Positions 55,001 through 64,000 of a stretch of 64,000 bases of DNA are shown here, in pieces. Position numbers and translations under genes: made by a program. Location of the stretch: NCBI GenBank assembly GCA_034008185.1, contig CM067084.1, positions 3,057,385 to 3,121,384 on the forward strand. The letters are read 5' to 3'. The stretch's first letter is position 1. Each line of letters opens with the position of its first letter. The notes below the pieces were generated by a model that was not told where the DNA came from, ran no database searches, and was given only the letters and a program-made list of their open reading frames with translations. This DNA comes from Gorsachius magnificus. Taxonomy: Eukaryota; Chordata; Aves; Pelecaniformes; Ardeidae.

Positions 55001-55648
55001 CCTCAAATCTGAAAGATCTACATAGACATGACTTAACAGAACCAAAGATTGCCACCAGCAACAGACGCCAAAAAACCCCAACAGCTTGCAGACTGGCGTT
55101 TCAGGCCCTAGCTAGGAAAATACACCTGCAGTGTGCGGCGTAGGTTCGGCGAGCGGGGGCTGCGTTCCGGATCCCTCGCTGCACAGCCCGACACGCCTAG
55201 CGCTACAACACGGGTCTGGCGCGCAGCGTTTAGCGGCGCTGGTGATGTGGGAACGGGAACTGGAAATGGGAAATGAGGTAGGGTGGGGGAAAAGCTGTGG
55301 TGAAGTAAGAGAGATGCACCTTCACGCTGCAAAGCACGAATGCAGCCGCATCCCTCCCCGGCAACTTCTGCAGAGCAGTCGGAGGCTTGAAACAGCCGGC
55401 TCCCCGTCGGTGACAGGCGTCTCCCGCCCGTTTGGGGACGACGGGCAGGCGGCAATACCCGTGTGCCGATGGCCACCCTTATTTGCCTGTTCCCTGTGGA
55501 CTGCCATGACTGGCAGCACTTTAATCTCACCCGCAGCAGGGCTCAGAGAGGATGGGAAGGGATGCAAATGGAGAAAATGAGATGAAAGGTTGGGAAAATG
55601 AAGGGGAGAGCATGGCACATGGCAGTGAACACCTGTGAAGTGCAGCAC

Positions 55649-55667
55649 GGGGGGGGGGGGGGGGGGG
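55649..55667. repeat. G19 homopolymer close to the MAHAA donor
   Basis: Nineteen G on the plus strand, ending 33 bp from the donor boundary of the exon at 55701-55823. In the pre-mRNA it is C19 inside the intron. Confidence 0.92.
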
Positions 55668-55700
55668 AAGGAAGAAGGGGGGCTGGTTTTCCCCTCGTAC

Positions 55701-55823
55701 CTTGCGTTTCCGATCTGCCCTAGAGATTTTCCGCTGCCTTTTCCTCTCCTTCTCAAGGTTTCTCTCCCTCTCTTCGAGTTCAGACTCTCGAACTTTTTTA
55801 ATGGAAGCGGCTGCATGAGCCAT
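55701..55823 (-). CDS. ANK2: ANK2 alternative first coding exon (MAHAA N-terminus)
   Basis: The reverse strand starts at an ATG (55821-55823) and reads 41 codons: MAHAAASIKKVRE, a charged Glu/Arg/Lys helix-like stretch, then ISRADRKRK, ending exactly at an AAG|GTACGA donor (55695-55700). The end is phase 0, so KRK joins SDSNASF of the exon at 12894-12995. ANK1 and ANK3 have known alternative first exons of the same design: MAQAA or MAHAA start, LKK, a charged middle, and an end in RDRKKK. That makes the assignment strong. The tail is a short basic N-terminal extension before the ankyrin repeats. The exon lies in a CpG-rich region expected to be its promoter. A run of 19 C on the transcript begins 33 nt past the donor. 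The 5' untranslated part cannot be delimited; no convincing acceptor lies just upstream of the ATG. Confidence 0.9.
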
Positions 55824-58696
55824 TTTGGAGAGGAAAACACCAGCTCCAAGGAAGCCGTTTCCACCACAGGCAGATATCCAGGTGATTTATTTTTTTTCCC
55901 CGCAAGGGCGCTGGCTGCAAGCCAGAACTTCACAGCATAATCCACTCTTCCTCCTCCGGCACCCCAGAAAAGGTCACAGCTCCGCTCCAGCCTCCGCAGC
56001 ACCCATAACTCAGAAGCACGAGGGCCACGTCCACACAACGCGATGTGCGAAAGCGCTCGCAAGCCGCGCACACGCAACCGGAGAGCAGCCGGCAGATATT
56101 CTGCTAGCAGGCTGAAACCCCTGCAGCTTGGCTGGGGCTGCAAGTGAAGACGAACTGCAGATTTAGCTGGGGAGTGAAAGGAAAAAAAAAAGGGGGGGGG
56201 CAAAAATGAAAAAAAAAAAGGAAAAAATCAGCCTTTAAGCACACATCACCAAATTGGAAAGGTCTTTTGGGATTCCTCCAGATAGGCTGCGTCTTCTGAC
56301 TGGGAGGAAGGCTCCACTTCAGCATCACCGCCAGGTGGGGGAGGGGGCCGCTCCCATCAGCTTCTCACATCGCCTTGATGCAGGGTGAGAAGAAAATGGT
56401 GCAGTCTGACTTACTGGCTTGCTGCTGCCACCGCGGCCGTCTGTGCTGGTGGGTGCCCAGCGTATGCTCTCCTGCTCTTCTCCTCCCGCCGATCTTCCCT
56501 GACGGCTGCGGCGGTCGATGGGGAAGCAGGAGGGAAGGCTGGCGGGCTGGGGGAGGCCAGCCTCAGCCTGCTCACCTGCAGGCAGCACCGAGAGCCTGCA
56601 ATATTCAAGTCCTCATTGTGCCTTTATGCAGCCACGTGAGGCTGCATCAGGAGAGCTGCATTAAGCAGCGAACCAAACGCAGCGAGGAGGGGGATGCAGC
56701 TCGGGGAAGCACGCAGCGTCATCCGGGCTCAGCCTGCCCCGCTCAGCTCAACCCCACGGAGGGAAAAAAATAACACCGCCGAGCGCGCTGTGCGTTATTA
56801 TTCAATGCCAAAAGCTGCTTTCAGGCGCTTCCTAAGACAACTTATGAAACCCTGTGTTGAAGCTGGGTAACGATTATAGCTGTGGACCAACAGAGACCGA
56901 AAGAGGCACAAGCCTGTTGTTAATTAGTCTCCCCCTTCTTCCCCTTCCCCTCCCCCCCAATATCATTTGGGTTTGGAACATTAATTTATAGCGTTAATAT
57001 CAGAGACAGATGGGTCTGTCATTCCCCCACTGCTTATTCCCCTGCTAAAACCAGCGTCCGAAAAGCTCTGCTCCCACCTCCCTGGGTAACTGTTATCGCT
57101 ATTAGCGTCAAGCATTTATTCATCAAAATAAGACAGGCGTAGATAAAAAGGGCCTTTGCATTAGTCCCCGGCAGACAGCTGATCCCATTGCAACTCCCTT
57201 CAACAGCGCTGATGATGCCTCTTCCAGCCAGGTCCTGAAGGAGAGGGTGACTGCAACGTTCCGCCGCAGCAGAGATGTTTGCATCCTTGCCGTAGCCACC
57301 CCAGAGAAGCTGGGATATGGGAGCTCACTGACAGCAGCACTAAAAATCACCCAAAGAAACAATTCCCTTCGCCAGCTTTCCCTCTGCAATATATTCCTTG
57401 ACTTCAGGCTGAATTTGACTGAACGGCCACTAAACCTGAGCACCGTGAATTTTGCCGTAACAGGGCACCACCAAAGCAGGAACACACGTCCTGCGAGCTC
57501 TCCGTGGGACAGCAGCTCATAGACCAGGCCTAATCCCCACCTCACATTATTTTTGGTAGCCACGGAACTCGGTTGTTTCCAGTTCGCACAGACCAAGCCC
57601 ATTTATTCTTACCATGGAACGAATAATTATTGATGGCTCATGGGTTTCCTACAAGGTTTCACTTTAAGAATTCCACAAATTTCAAACACCAAATTTTCAC
57701 AAAGCACTTCTATATGGAAACTACGAAGGGCTATAAAGGTATCTTTAAAAAAGGCGCCTGTTTTGCATTTGAGACAGCGATCCCTGCATTCAGTCAAAAA
57801 TGTCCTTCTCTGCTGGAAGAAGACCTCAGAAGAAGCAGGGTACAGTGCCAGCCAACCTTTTTTCTGGCTCCTCTGTACGTACGGGCTGATTTTCCCACCA
57901 TTGTTCCCACTTGTGAGAAAGTAGGCTACAGAAAAATAAGGGTTAAAAAACAAGCAGTAGCTGTAGCAACAGCCAGCAGCAAAGTGAGACAGGTGGAGGC
58001 AGCCAAAGGGATAAAATGAAGGAGAACACTGGATTCTTTAATAGGAGCGTAGCTTGCCTTCCCTTCTTAGCCTTGCATGATCCTCACAGGTAGCATCACT
58101 TGTAAACCAGAAATGAACAGCTGGGTCATCTAGAGCTCTACCTTCCTGATACAGCGGGAAAGCAGTGGTCTTCCCAACCTATCTGTGGGATCTTAAGCAC
58201 AGAATTCAAAGACAAGACCAAATCACAGGCCACCACACTTAAAAACCCAGGTCTTACAACTTCCCTAAATCACGGTTCAAGGTTTCCTGAAGCCACTAAA
58301 TGCTTAAATCCTGGTATGTGGTGCACACAATAGGGTTTGATACACAGGAGGGTTTACAGAAGTCATGATTATTAAACAATTTGTCATCTTTTGATGATTG
58401 ATATGTGCAGGCTCATCAGCTCAGGCTCAAATAATTATTCTTTCTGAAAACTCACTTAAAAGTCAATAAAGGACTTGATGTACTTTGTAGCCCATGCTAC
58501 ACAAGAGCAAAAAAACAGACGCTTGAATCGAACAACTGGTGCCAAGCAAGACAAAATGAAACAGCCAATATTCTTTAGAAGATCACTAGCAAAGAAGAAC
58601 TTGGGATCAGTTCTAGGAGTTCACCATTATATCCCATAAACATTTTCCCCCTAACCTCAGAGAGACATCATAAAAATATTTCACCATCATGAGGCC

Positions 58697-58716
58697 AAAA
58701 AAAAAAAAAAAAAAAA
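58697..58716. repeat. Poly-A run (20)
   Basis: Twenty A in DNA upstream of the CpG island, with no recognised retrocopy beside it. Confidence 0.9.
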
Positions 58717-58854
58717 TTAACTTTCAATAGGTTATTTTGGAAAGAACATAGCCAATCTGGGGAGGAGGATATAAAGTATGCAACACTTAATACTTGACAC
58801 AGTTAATGTCCCTGCAGGAAAGACATGTTCTGTTTTAAGACAGATTTTCCTATC

Positions 58855-58883
58855 GAAAGTAGAAAATGCGAAAGTAGAAAATG
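58855..58883. repeat. 14-bp near-tandem duplication
   Basis: GAAAGTAGAAAATG occurs twice, separated by a single C. No role is evident. Confidence 0.85.
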
Positions 58884-61300
58884 GCTAGTCATTGCCCTGC
58901 ATATACAGATCTCAAAAAGAAACCCTCCTGCAGACATCAGCCTGAAGAGTAAATTTTTGAGATCTGTTCAGTAAAAATGGAGACTGAGCAATCTCCCCCT
59001 AAACATAGAAAAGGCATTGTGAAGCTGCTAGATAAGAAAAACAGAACCTACAGCGATGCTGCCACAAACGGTATGTGGGAGGGGAGTGGGAGAGTGGGCA
59101 GATGCACAGTAACATAAAAAGAACGCAGTACCAGAAAAAGGGTGATTTTTTCTCTTGAAAAGCATTTATCATCATTAGCTCTGAATGTAGAAATACATAA
59201 CTCGTGAGATTCGACAAATTCCCATTTGGGATAATAAAGCTTGTAAGACTTCAACCTGTACGGTGTCCTGCGTGATTTGCGAACAGGCTGCGGGTGCCCA
59301 ACCTCACGGTGAGATCCACAGACGCGTGGGTGCTTAATTAGGGTCACAGCTCCTACTTGCCTGGTTTACTAATTGGCACGGATCATTAGCTTCCTGACCT
59401 GATCTCCTAATTTCACAGTCTCCGGGTTTCGTTCTTTTAAGCTGACCCACCAGCCGAGACAAGAAGCTTCTGCACTGCGGTGCTTTATTAGCCACAGCTC
59501 TGATCAGCGCTTGGGTTTAACTGCCAGCTTTCAGGTAGAGAGATTTGCTGAGCAAATCAGCGTTTTCTGTCTATAGACACCTACTGGATGAAAATCAACA
59601 GTAAGCGAGAGAACAAGCGGAGAGGATACAAACAAGTGATTATCCTTCCTTGAAGCATAACCACTACCGGGGGTCCGTCTCATAAAGCTGAGGTTCTCTC
59701 CATGTAAATCATGTGGGCAGTGCAAAAAAAAGTTAAACCCAAGCCTAGAAATAGTGCCCAAAAAGCGTGACTCAAATCTGTTCTCATAATTTCCCAGAGT
59801 TACAAAGGAAAGGGAGGCAGCGATGGAGGGGGAAAAGCTCTGCGTGCCTCCAGCTGCAATGGAGACTGTTCTTTCCAGTTGTAAGCTGCTAGCACATTCA
59901 GGAAATAGGCTGGAAATCAAAATTGGTTTCAAACAGCTAAAAATGGGGAAGGACTCTCCCAGGCAATAGTTTGGTAGGGATGAAAGCTGGGCAATCCAAT
60001 TTCTTGTGTAGCATTATGGAAGACCGTTCTGGACAAGGCAGACTGCAACTCTGTAGTGCAATGAGGCGATGCACCGCCTAGCTTACGCGCGGTATCTAAC
60101 AAGTACATCCACGTGTTATTTTGCAACCACACAACAACTGCCGCCTCTGTCCTTACAAATTCAACTTCTCCTCCTTGCTGAAAGGCAGGACCAGGCTTAG
60201 AGATGTGCATGCAGAGCCATTAGCAGGCTAGAAACCAGAGGGCACTGACTTGCAGAATTAGCCACCGCTCCCCACCAGCACGGATCTCGTTATTCTAGCC
60301 AGGTTAAATGGCAGAGGTAGGCATCCCTGTCCTACTGGTCGGGAAACTCTTCTCTGACCACTGTCTCCTGAGGGATGAGGATGGAGATGAGGGAATGGGT
60401 TTGATAGGGACAAAAATATTTGGAGTGCCAGAGCAGCATAACAGTGTACTTAATTCAACTATTTAAAATTATTTGGATGGATTGGGTGTATTAGCATATT
60501 CAGCCATTTCAATATCTACAGAATTACATATTCCTAGAAAAAAAGGCAAAATGATTCTTGTGGAAAGTAAAAGCACAAAGCTAACTATGGAAGTATACGC
60601 CGCAATTATAAATCGCCTCCTGTCTCACTTCTTGTTTAATTCACACTCATTTATTACTCACAAACAGTAGCAATTGTCCTAATTCCAAAGGTACAACACC
60701 CCTAGAAGTGAGTTAGCAATCAGCTATCCATATTGTATAGGTTTCATTTTATATTTTCCTGAAAGAAAAAATACTAAGGTTAAGAAAAAGGCTCTGCACT
60801 GTCTCATTCTCATGTTACCGAACTTGTGAAGCCAGCAAGTTCCAGAAAGCTCTAAGCTGGCAATTAATGTCACTGAACTGATACTGAAAAGAGTTATATA
60901 TAAAACTATGTTCTAGCTTTTTTCTGTACCGTGATTACATCAATTTTATTAATTGAAAAGAGGCAATAGAGAACAAGAAATGAAAAAGGGCAAGTTATGG
61001 CACATACGTTAATAGACATAAATCAGACCAGTCTTAATGTCGTTCCCCTCTTGTCTGTTATACCACCTGGTATAACGCACAGCACTGACACGTGTAGTCG
61101 TCAGTACTAAAAACATATTACAGGTGACACAGGCAATACCATACCCTCCCTTCCACAGCAGGTTTCTGTCCTGAAGGTGTTCAAGTTCAACACCGATAAA
61201 CTTTAAATGTAATTAATAATTACAGCAGAAGAAAGATACTGCTTAGCTACCTTCATCTTGAACAAGTTACTGAAAGTATTCATCTCCAGTTAGAAAAAAA

Positions 61301-61345
61301 TTATTTTTTCCTATATTACAGATGAAGAAATTGAGATAGCATGGT
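61301..61345 (+). repeat. MIR/L2-like 3' end relic
   Basis: TTATTTTTTCCTATATTACA followed by GATGAAGAAATTGAGATAGC closely follows the MIR/L2 3' consensus (a run of T/A, CCCATTTTACAGATGAGGAA, ACTGAGGC). It lies directly beside the repeat at 61361, so the two may be parts of one old composite. Confidence 0.5.
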
Positions 61346-61360
61346 TACATGTTTGCTCCT

Positions 61361-61620
61361 AAGAACATAACCACTATGGGATGAGACCAAAGCCTTCGGT
61401 CTCCAACAGTGGCCAGAAAAGGGATACCTAGCAAAAGGCAGAAGAGAGCAAACACGTACGATATTTTCAAGTACTCTCCCAGCTTCTGGTCATTTCAGAA
61501 TGACGGACATGTGTGCTAGGCATTTCAGTTTATGTAGTCATCCTCACCGGCTGTTTTCCATGAACTTGTTCAGTCTCTCTGAACCTTTCTGAATTTCCAG
61601 CATCCACGACGTATTAAGGC
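61361..61620 (+). repeat. Old reptile/bird interspersed repeat
   Basis: AAGAACATAACCACTATGGG, then GATGAGACCAAAGCC, GTCTCCAACAGTGGCC and, later, TTTTCCATGAACTTGTTCAG with TCTGAACC. In sauropsid genomes this order (AAGAACATAA; GGGTCAGACCAAAGGTCC; CTGTCTCCAACAGTGGCC; TCCATGAATTTGTCC) marks an old dispersed LINE-derived repeat. I cannot name the family with certainty. The copy is diverged and carries an internal insertion or deletion. Confidence 0.6.
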
Positions 61621-62207
61621 AGAGTTCTGCAGCTTAACTAAACGTTCAAAGCACCGTCGTCGCAGGCAAGTGCTTACAGACCAGCAACGAAGGCAAGAGA
61701 AAATAATTGCCATTCTCAAATCCTAAAAGTCCTTGCAGTCATCCTTTATTACTGTCCAAGCTGTGCCATGACAAAGCAGTGCTTTGCACATACCACCAAC
61801 TTTCTGAACACTGAGAAAAGGATTTAGAAAAGCCCTTCAGAGACTGATGCCTCCAGTTTAAATAAACACCCCAAATATGCGGTAAAGACATTCCAGCTGT
61901 GCCAAAGTTGGCAATTCAAGAGGGATATTTTTTTCATCAGAACCCTGAATGAAGTAGAGAGACACATTTCTGGCAAGAGTGCCCGTTTTGCAGTTCTCTG
62001 ATGACAGCTAAGTTGCATTAATTCTAAATATCCCTCCACTTATTTTAGTTTTAGTATTGATCGAAAATATTGACGTCACATTCTGTTTTAACTAAGTCAA
62101 ACAGGGCCTCACCCAATAGCTCACTAAGGGCAACAGCAGATATTTTATTGATTTAAATGGACTGCGGAACAGGACCACAATGATCTTAATTCAACACTGC
62201 AATGTAC

Positions 62208-62306
62208 CTTCTCCTCTTCCTTCCTGGCCTGGCCTTCCTGCTCTACCTTCTTTCGTCTTTGATTATTGTGCTCGGTTTTGATCTTGTGGGGGCAGAAGCT
62301 GCTCAT
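62208..62306 (-). CDS. Candidate ANK2 alternative first coding exon (MSSFCPHKIK start)
   Basis: The reverse strand has an ATG (62304-62306) and 33 codons: MSSFCPHKIKTEHNNQRRKK, then VEQEGQARKEEEK, ending at AAG|GTACAT (62202-62207). The end is phase 0 with a final Lys, as in the MAHAA exon, and the composition is similar (basic then Glu/Lys-rich). It lies 6.4 kb upstream of that exon on the same strand, with a GC-rich patch on its 5' side. The same frame stays open further 5', so the start is uncertain: an acceptor-like TTATGAGCAG could instead make it an internal exon beginning at Ser3 or nearby. The donor is only moderate. It may belong to ANK2, to an unrelated gene, or be chance. Confidence 0.35.
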
Positions 62307-62329
62307 AACACAAAGAAGGAGCCACGGGT

Positions 62330-62690
62330 CCACCCTGAAGGTGCTGCAGATCTGCCATGTCTGATTCCCAAGACGCGCGGTGTGTTCCACCGGCTCCCTC
62401 CTCGCACTCCCTACTCACTGCACGTACGTCTGCTGGATCTGCTGCAAAGGAGCTCCGCCACTCGCCCACGCAGGGCCCCGTCTTGGGCAGGCGCAGTTTG
62501 CCATCCTGGTCTCTGCTCTGCTGACGGCACAAGAGAGGCTACCCACAGCCAAGAGCAGGGCGGCTTATTGGGGTCCGCGTTCATCCTGCCCGCTCCCCAG
62601 CCACCATCTAGTGCCATGGGCAAGTGGTCCTACGCCCTCAGGGAATGCTCCTTCCCTAATCCTGGGAGATGGGTACCCCCCTCCTCTGTG
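62330..62690 (-). promoter_or_regulatory. GC-rich patch upstream of the MSSFC candidate exon
   Basis: A GC-rich stretch of about 360 bp with more than ten CpG lies just 5' (reverse strand) of the candidate exon at 62208-62306. It carries open frames on both strands, including a 163-codon forward frame with a hydrophobic start that is best read as a shadow. It could be a small promoter region or a fragment of an unrecognised exon. Confidence 0.3.
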
Positions 62691-64000
62691 TGACCAGGCG
62701 TCATCTCTCTAGCTGGAAGGCCAAAAAGCTGAAGCGAGAGGCTAGGACTTGAGAGCATTTGATTTTTATGATAAAAATGAGTGCTTTAATTTTTTCTGCT
62801 CGAATGCGTTCCCTTACAATGATATGGCCTGTTCTCAGAAGGCTTTGTTCCACCTTTTTTCTGAGCATTCGCATTATAGCCAGATACTGCTGAATTACAT
62901 TAGCTCTGAGAGACGGGGCATGTTTCAAGCTCAAGGGTAATTATCTGAGAAATCTCAGAAAGCAAGTTACATCCTGAAAGGTACTTGCATATATTTCACT
63001 TGTGTCCCTGACGGATCAGTTCTACCACTTGTGATTAAAAAGTCCAGTTATTTGCTTTCCCAGAAACCAGGGGAGTCTTTCCATTGAGCTGTCTGAAGAG
63101 TCAAAAGGCGGGCTCTTTATTCTAACCCCCCTGACTTATCTGATGTAATAGCTCATTACATCCAGAAATTATCCCGTTACAATACTGTGGCAGGACTACA
63201 GCATTGTATGGAGTATAACCAATTGAACAGGAACGTTTGTTGACCTGGAAATAGAATTCTGTTACCTCAGAGCTAAGTGCTTCAGGGTGATGTAAATAAA
63301 AATAACTTTACAAATGATAATGATACAAAAAGTAATTATTCCTGGGCAACAAGAGCATATAACAGGAAAAACTGACTCGGTTGCCACTGCGTTGGAAGCC
63401 TGTAAGCCAACGTGACCCAGATCTCATCCACTTTAAATCCCTTCAGTTGCAACCTAGATGCTGCACATAATCAGCTCTGCTTAAGCATCCTTGCTGTTAC
63501 ACATAAAAGTGTGCCTGCACTTCAGTGTTGGAGCAGGTCACATGGATTCACATTTCAATAGGCCCTATCCACCCGGAATTAAGTTTACATGTCCATAGCT
63601 ATCAAAACAAAGGCTTCAGTGATTGCTAATTACACAAATACTAACCTCTACGTATCTATATGTATTTGTATATGTAGCAGTCTGACCCAAAAAATGAGCC
63701 TTCCAAAATTAAAGATGACCGACAAGATAAACAACTGTCTGTCACAGTTTGTTTTCAGCTTGCAAAGTATGGAAGAAGAAGAGTATGACCAAGTGATGCA
63801 TCTTTATATTTCTGCCTACTATAGATATGGTGTCTAAAATGGCATTTCTATCACCGACATACCATCAGGACTAATGATATGGTTAGATTTCACCTACCCA
63901 CCTGTAACCAGCCTTGGAGCATGAATGTTTAGGCCATTAGAGTAGTGGATGTCAAAACCAAAGCAACTACACATAATCAATCATAAGAAAGATTCTAACC
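62691..64000. other. Window-end DNA with nothing recognised
   Basis: AT-rich sequence with short open frames only (the longest about 80 codons, at 63589-63837 on the plus strand). No repeat, splice-bounded exon or RNA gene was recognised. Confidence 0.5.

Larger units (their letters stand above)
27341..55129 (-). other. ANK2: Large ANK2 intron downstream of the MAHAA exon
   Basis: About 28 kb of mostly AT-rich DNA containing four minus-oriented CR1 fragments (45.0, 47.3, 49.3 and 51.2 kb), G-runs at 31.9, 33.2 and 35.9 kb, and weak old-repeat signals at 40.6 and 52.0 kb. Three exon-like stretches (31.3, 37.8 and 50.9 kb) are described in the findings. No other recognisable gene was seen on either strand. 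Confidence 0.7.
55130..56770 (-). promoter_or_regulatory. CpG-rich promoter region of the MAHAA first exon
   Basis: CpG dinucleotides are dense at 55131-55250, 55380-55480, 55900-56120 and 56400-56760, in contrast to the AT-rich DNA on both sides. The region encloses the MAHAA exon at 55701-55823 and extends about 950 bp upstream of its ATG, which is where a vertebrate housekeeping-type promoter would lie. It also contains a strong donor-like site on the reverse strand at 56571-56575 (CTGCAG|GTGAGC), which could end a non-coding first exon. No convincing TATA box was seen. Boundaries are by eye. Confidence 0.7.
56771..62207. other. DNA upstream of the CpG island, without a recognised gene
   Basis: This is either an ANK2 5' intron (if the exon at 62208-62306 belongs to the gene) or 5' flanking DNA. 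It contains a poly-A run at 58697-58716, a short 14-bp duplication at 58855-58883 and two old amniote-type repeat pieces (61301-61345 and about 61361-61620). Reading frames on both strands at 57.1-58.0 kb are open for 90-160 codons but show no family resemblance. Confidence 0.6.

Noticed and set aside
55131..55580. A 149-codon forward frame in the CpG island
   Set aside because: No family resemblance, and it lies in the intron side of a CpG island on the strand opposite to the gene; best explained by composition.
55322..56203. A 293-codon open frame on the reverse strand across the CpG island, overlapping the MAHAA exon in another frame
   Set aside because: It starts at TTG rather than ATG, depends on the exact length of the G19 run to stay open, is low-complexity (Pro/Ser-rich), and overlaps a real exon in a different frame. 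Open frames are common in GC-rich DNA.
57123..58019. Several overlapping open frames of 90-160 codons on both strands
   Set aside because: None has a recognisable domain or matched splice sites, and the two strands are open together, which points to composition and chance.
62202..62693. A 163-codon forward frame with a leucine-rich start
   Set aside because: Its hydrophobic start is the antisense of the Lys/Glu-rich candidate exon, and the rest is Pro/Ser-rich GC-biased reading without a domain.

Overview
This window is vertebrate nuclear DNA, almost certainly from a bird. Seven truncated copies of the CR1 LINE lie in it, with the avian 3' end (the ATTCTATG-type tail and the motif GGTTGGAAGGGACC on one strand or the other). 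There are few other young repeats, and coding density is very low. The species cannot be named from the sequence. Nearly all short open reading frames here are chance frames in intron or intergenic DNA.

The window holds the 5' part of one gene on the minus strand, ankyrin-B (ANK2). The anchor is a 102-bp exon at 12894-12995 with perfect splice sites. It encodes the start of the ankyrin-repeat domain ([16 protein letters not shown]... ending in GIDINTCNQ). About 42.7 kb upstream, at 55701-55823, is a first coding exon starting MAHAAASIKKVRE and ending in a basic KRK at a phase-0 donor. It has the same design as the alternative first exons of ANK1 and ANK3, and it lies in a CpG-rich promoter region (about 55.13-56.77 kb).

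Two further stretches look like alternative first coding exons that would splice in frame into the same acceptor. One is at 26881-27015: start MGNAPICQSC, perfect GTAAGT donor, GC-rich patch just upstream, and a possible myristoylation/palmitoylation signal. The other is at 62208-62306: start MSSFCPHKIK, charged, ending EEEK at a GTAC donor, with a GC-rich patch upstream. The proposal is that ANK2 has a chain of alternative promoters here, each giving ankyrin-B a different short N-terminal tail joined to the same repeat domain. The MGN exon is the most interesting candidate. Weaker exon-like stretches are given in the findings.

Layout from left to right: 1-12893, intron downstream of the anchor exon, with one CR1 and a GC-rich patch at 7.6-8.15 kb; 12894-12995, the anchor exon; 13-26.9 kb, intron with an old L2/CR1-clade reverse-transcriptase fossil (15.2-15.6 kb), two CR1 copies and several microsatellites; 26.9-27.3 kb, the MGN exon and its GC patch; 27.3-55.7 kb, intron with four minus-oriented CR1 copies; 55.7-56.8 kb, the MAHAA exon and CpG island; 56.8-64 kb, 5' DNA with a second candidate first exon and old amniote repeats. 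Two CR1 pairs form nested inverted repeats (20.2/51.2 kb and 24.2/49.3 kb) around the MGN exon. No tRNA, rRNA, CRISPR array, viral gene or complete transposon was seen.
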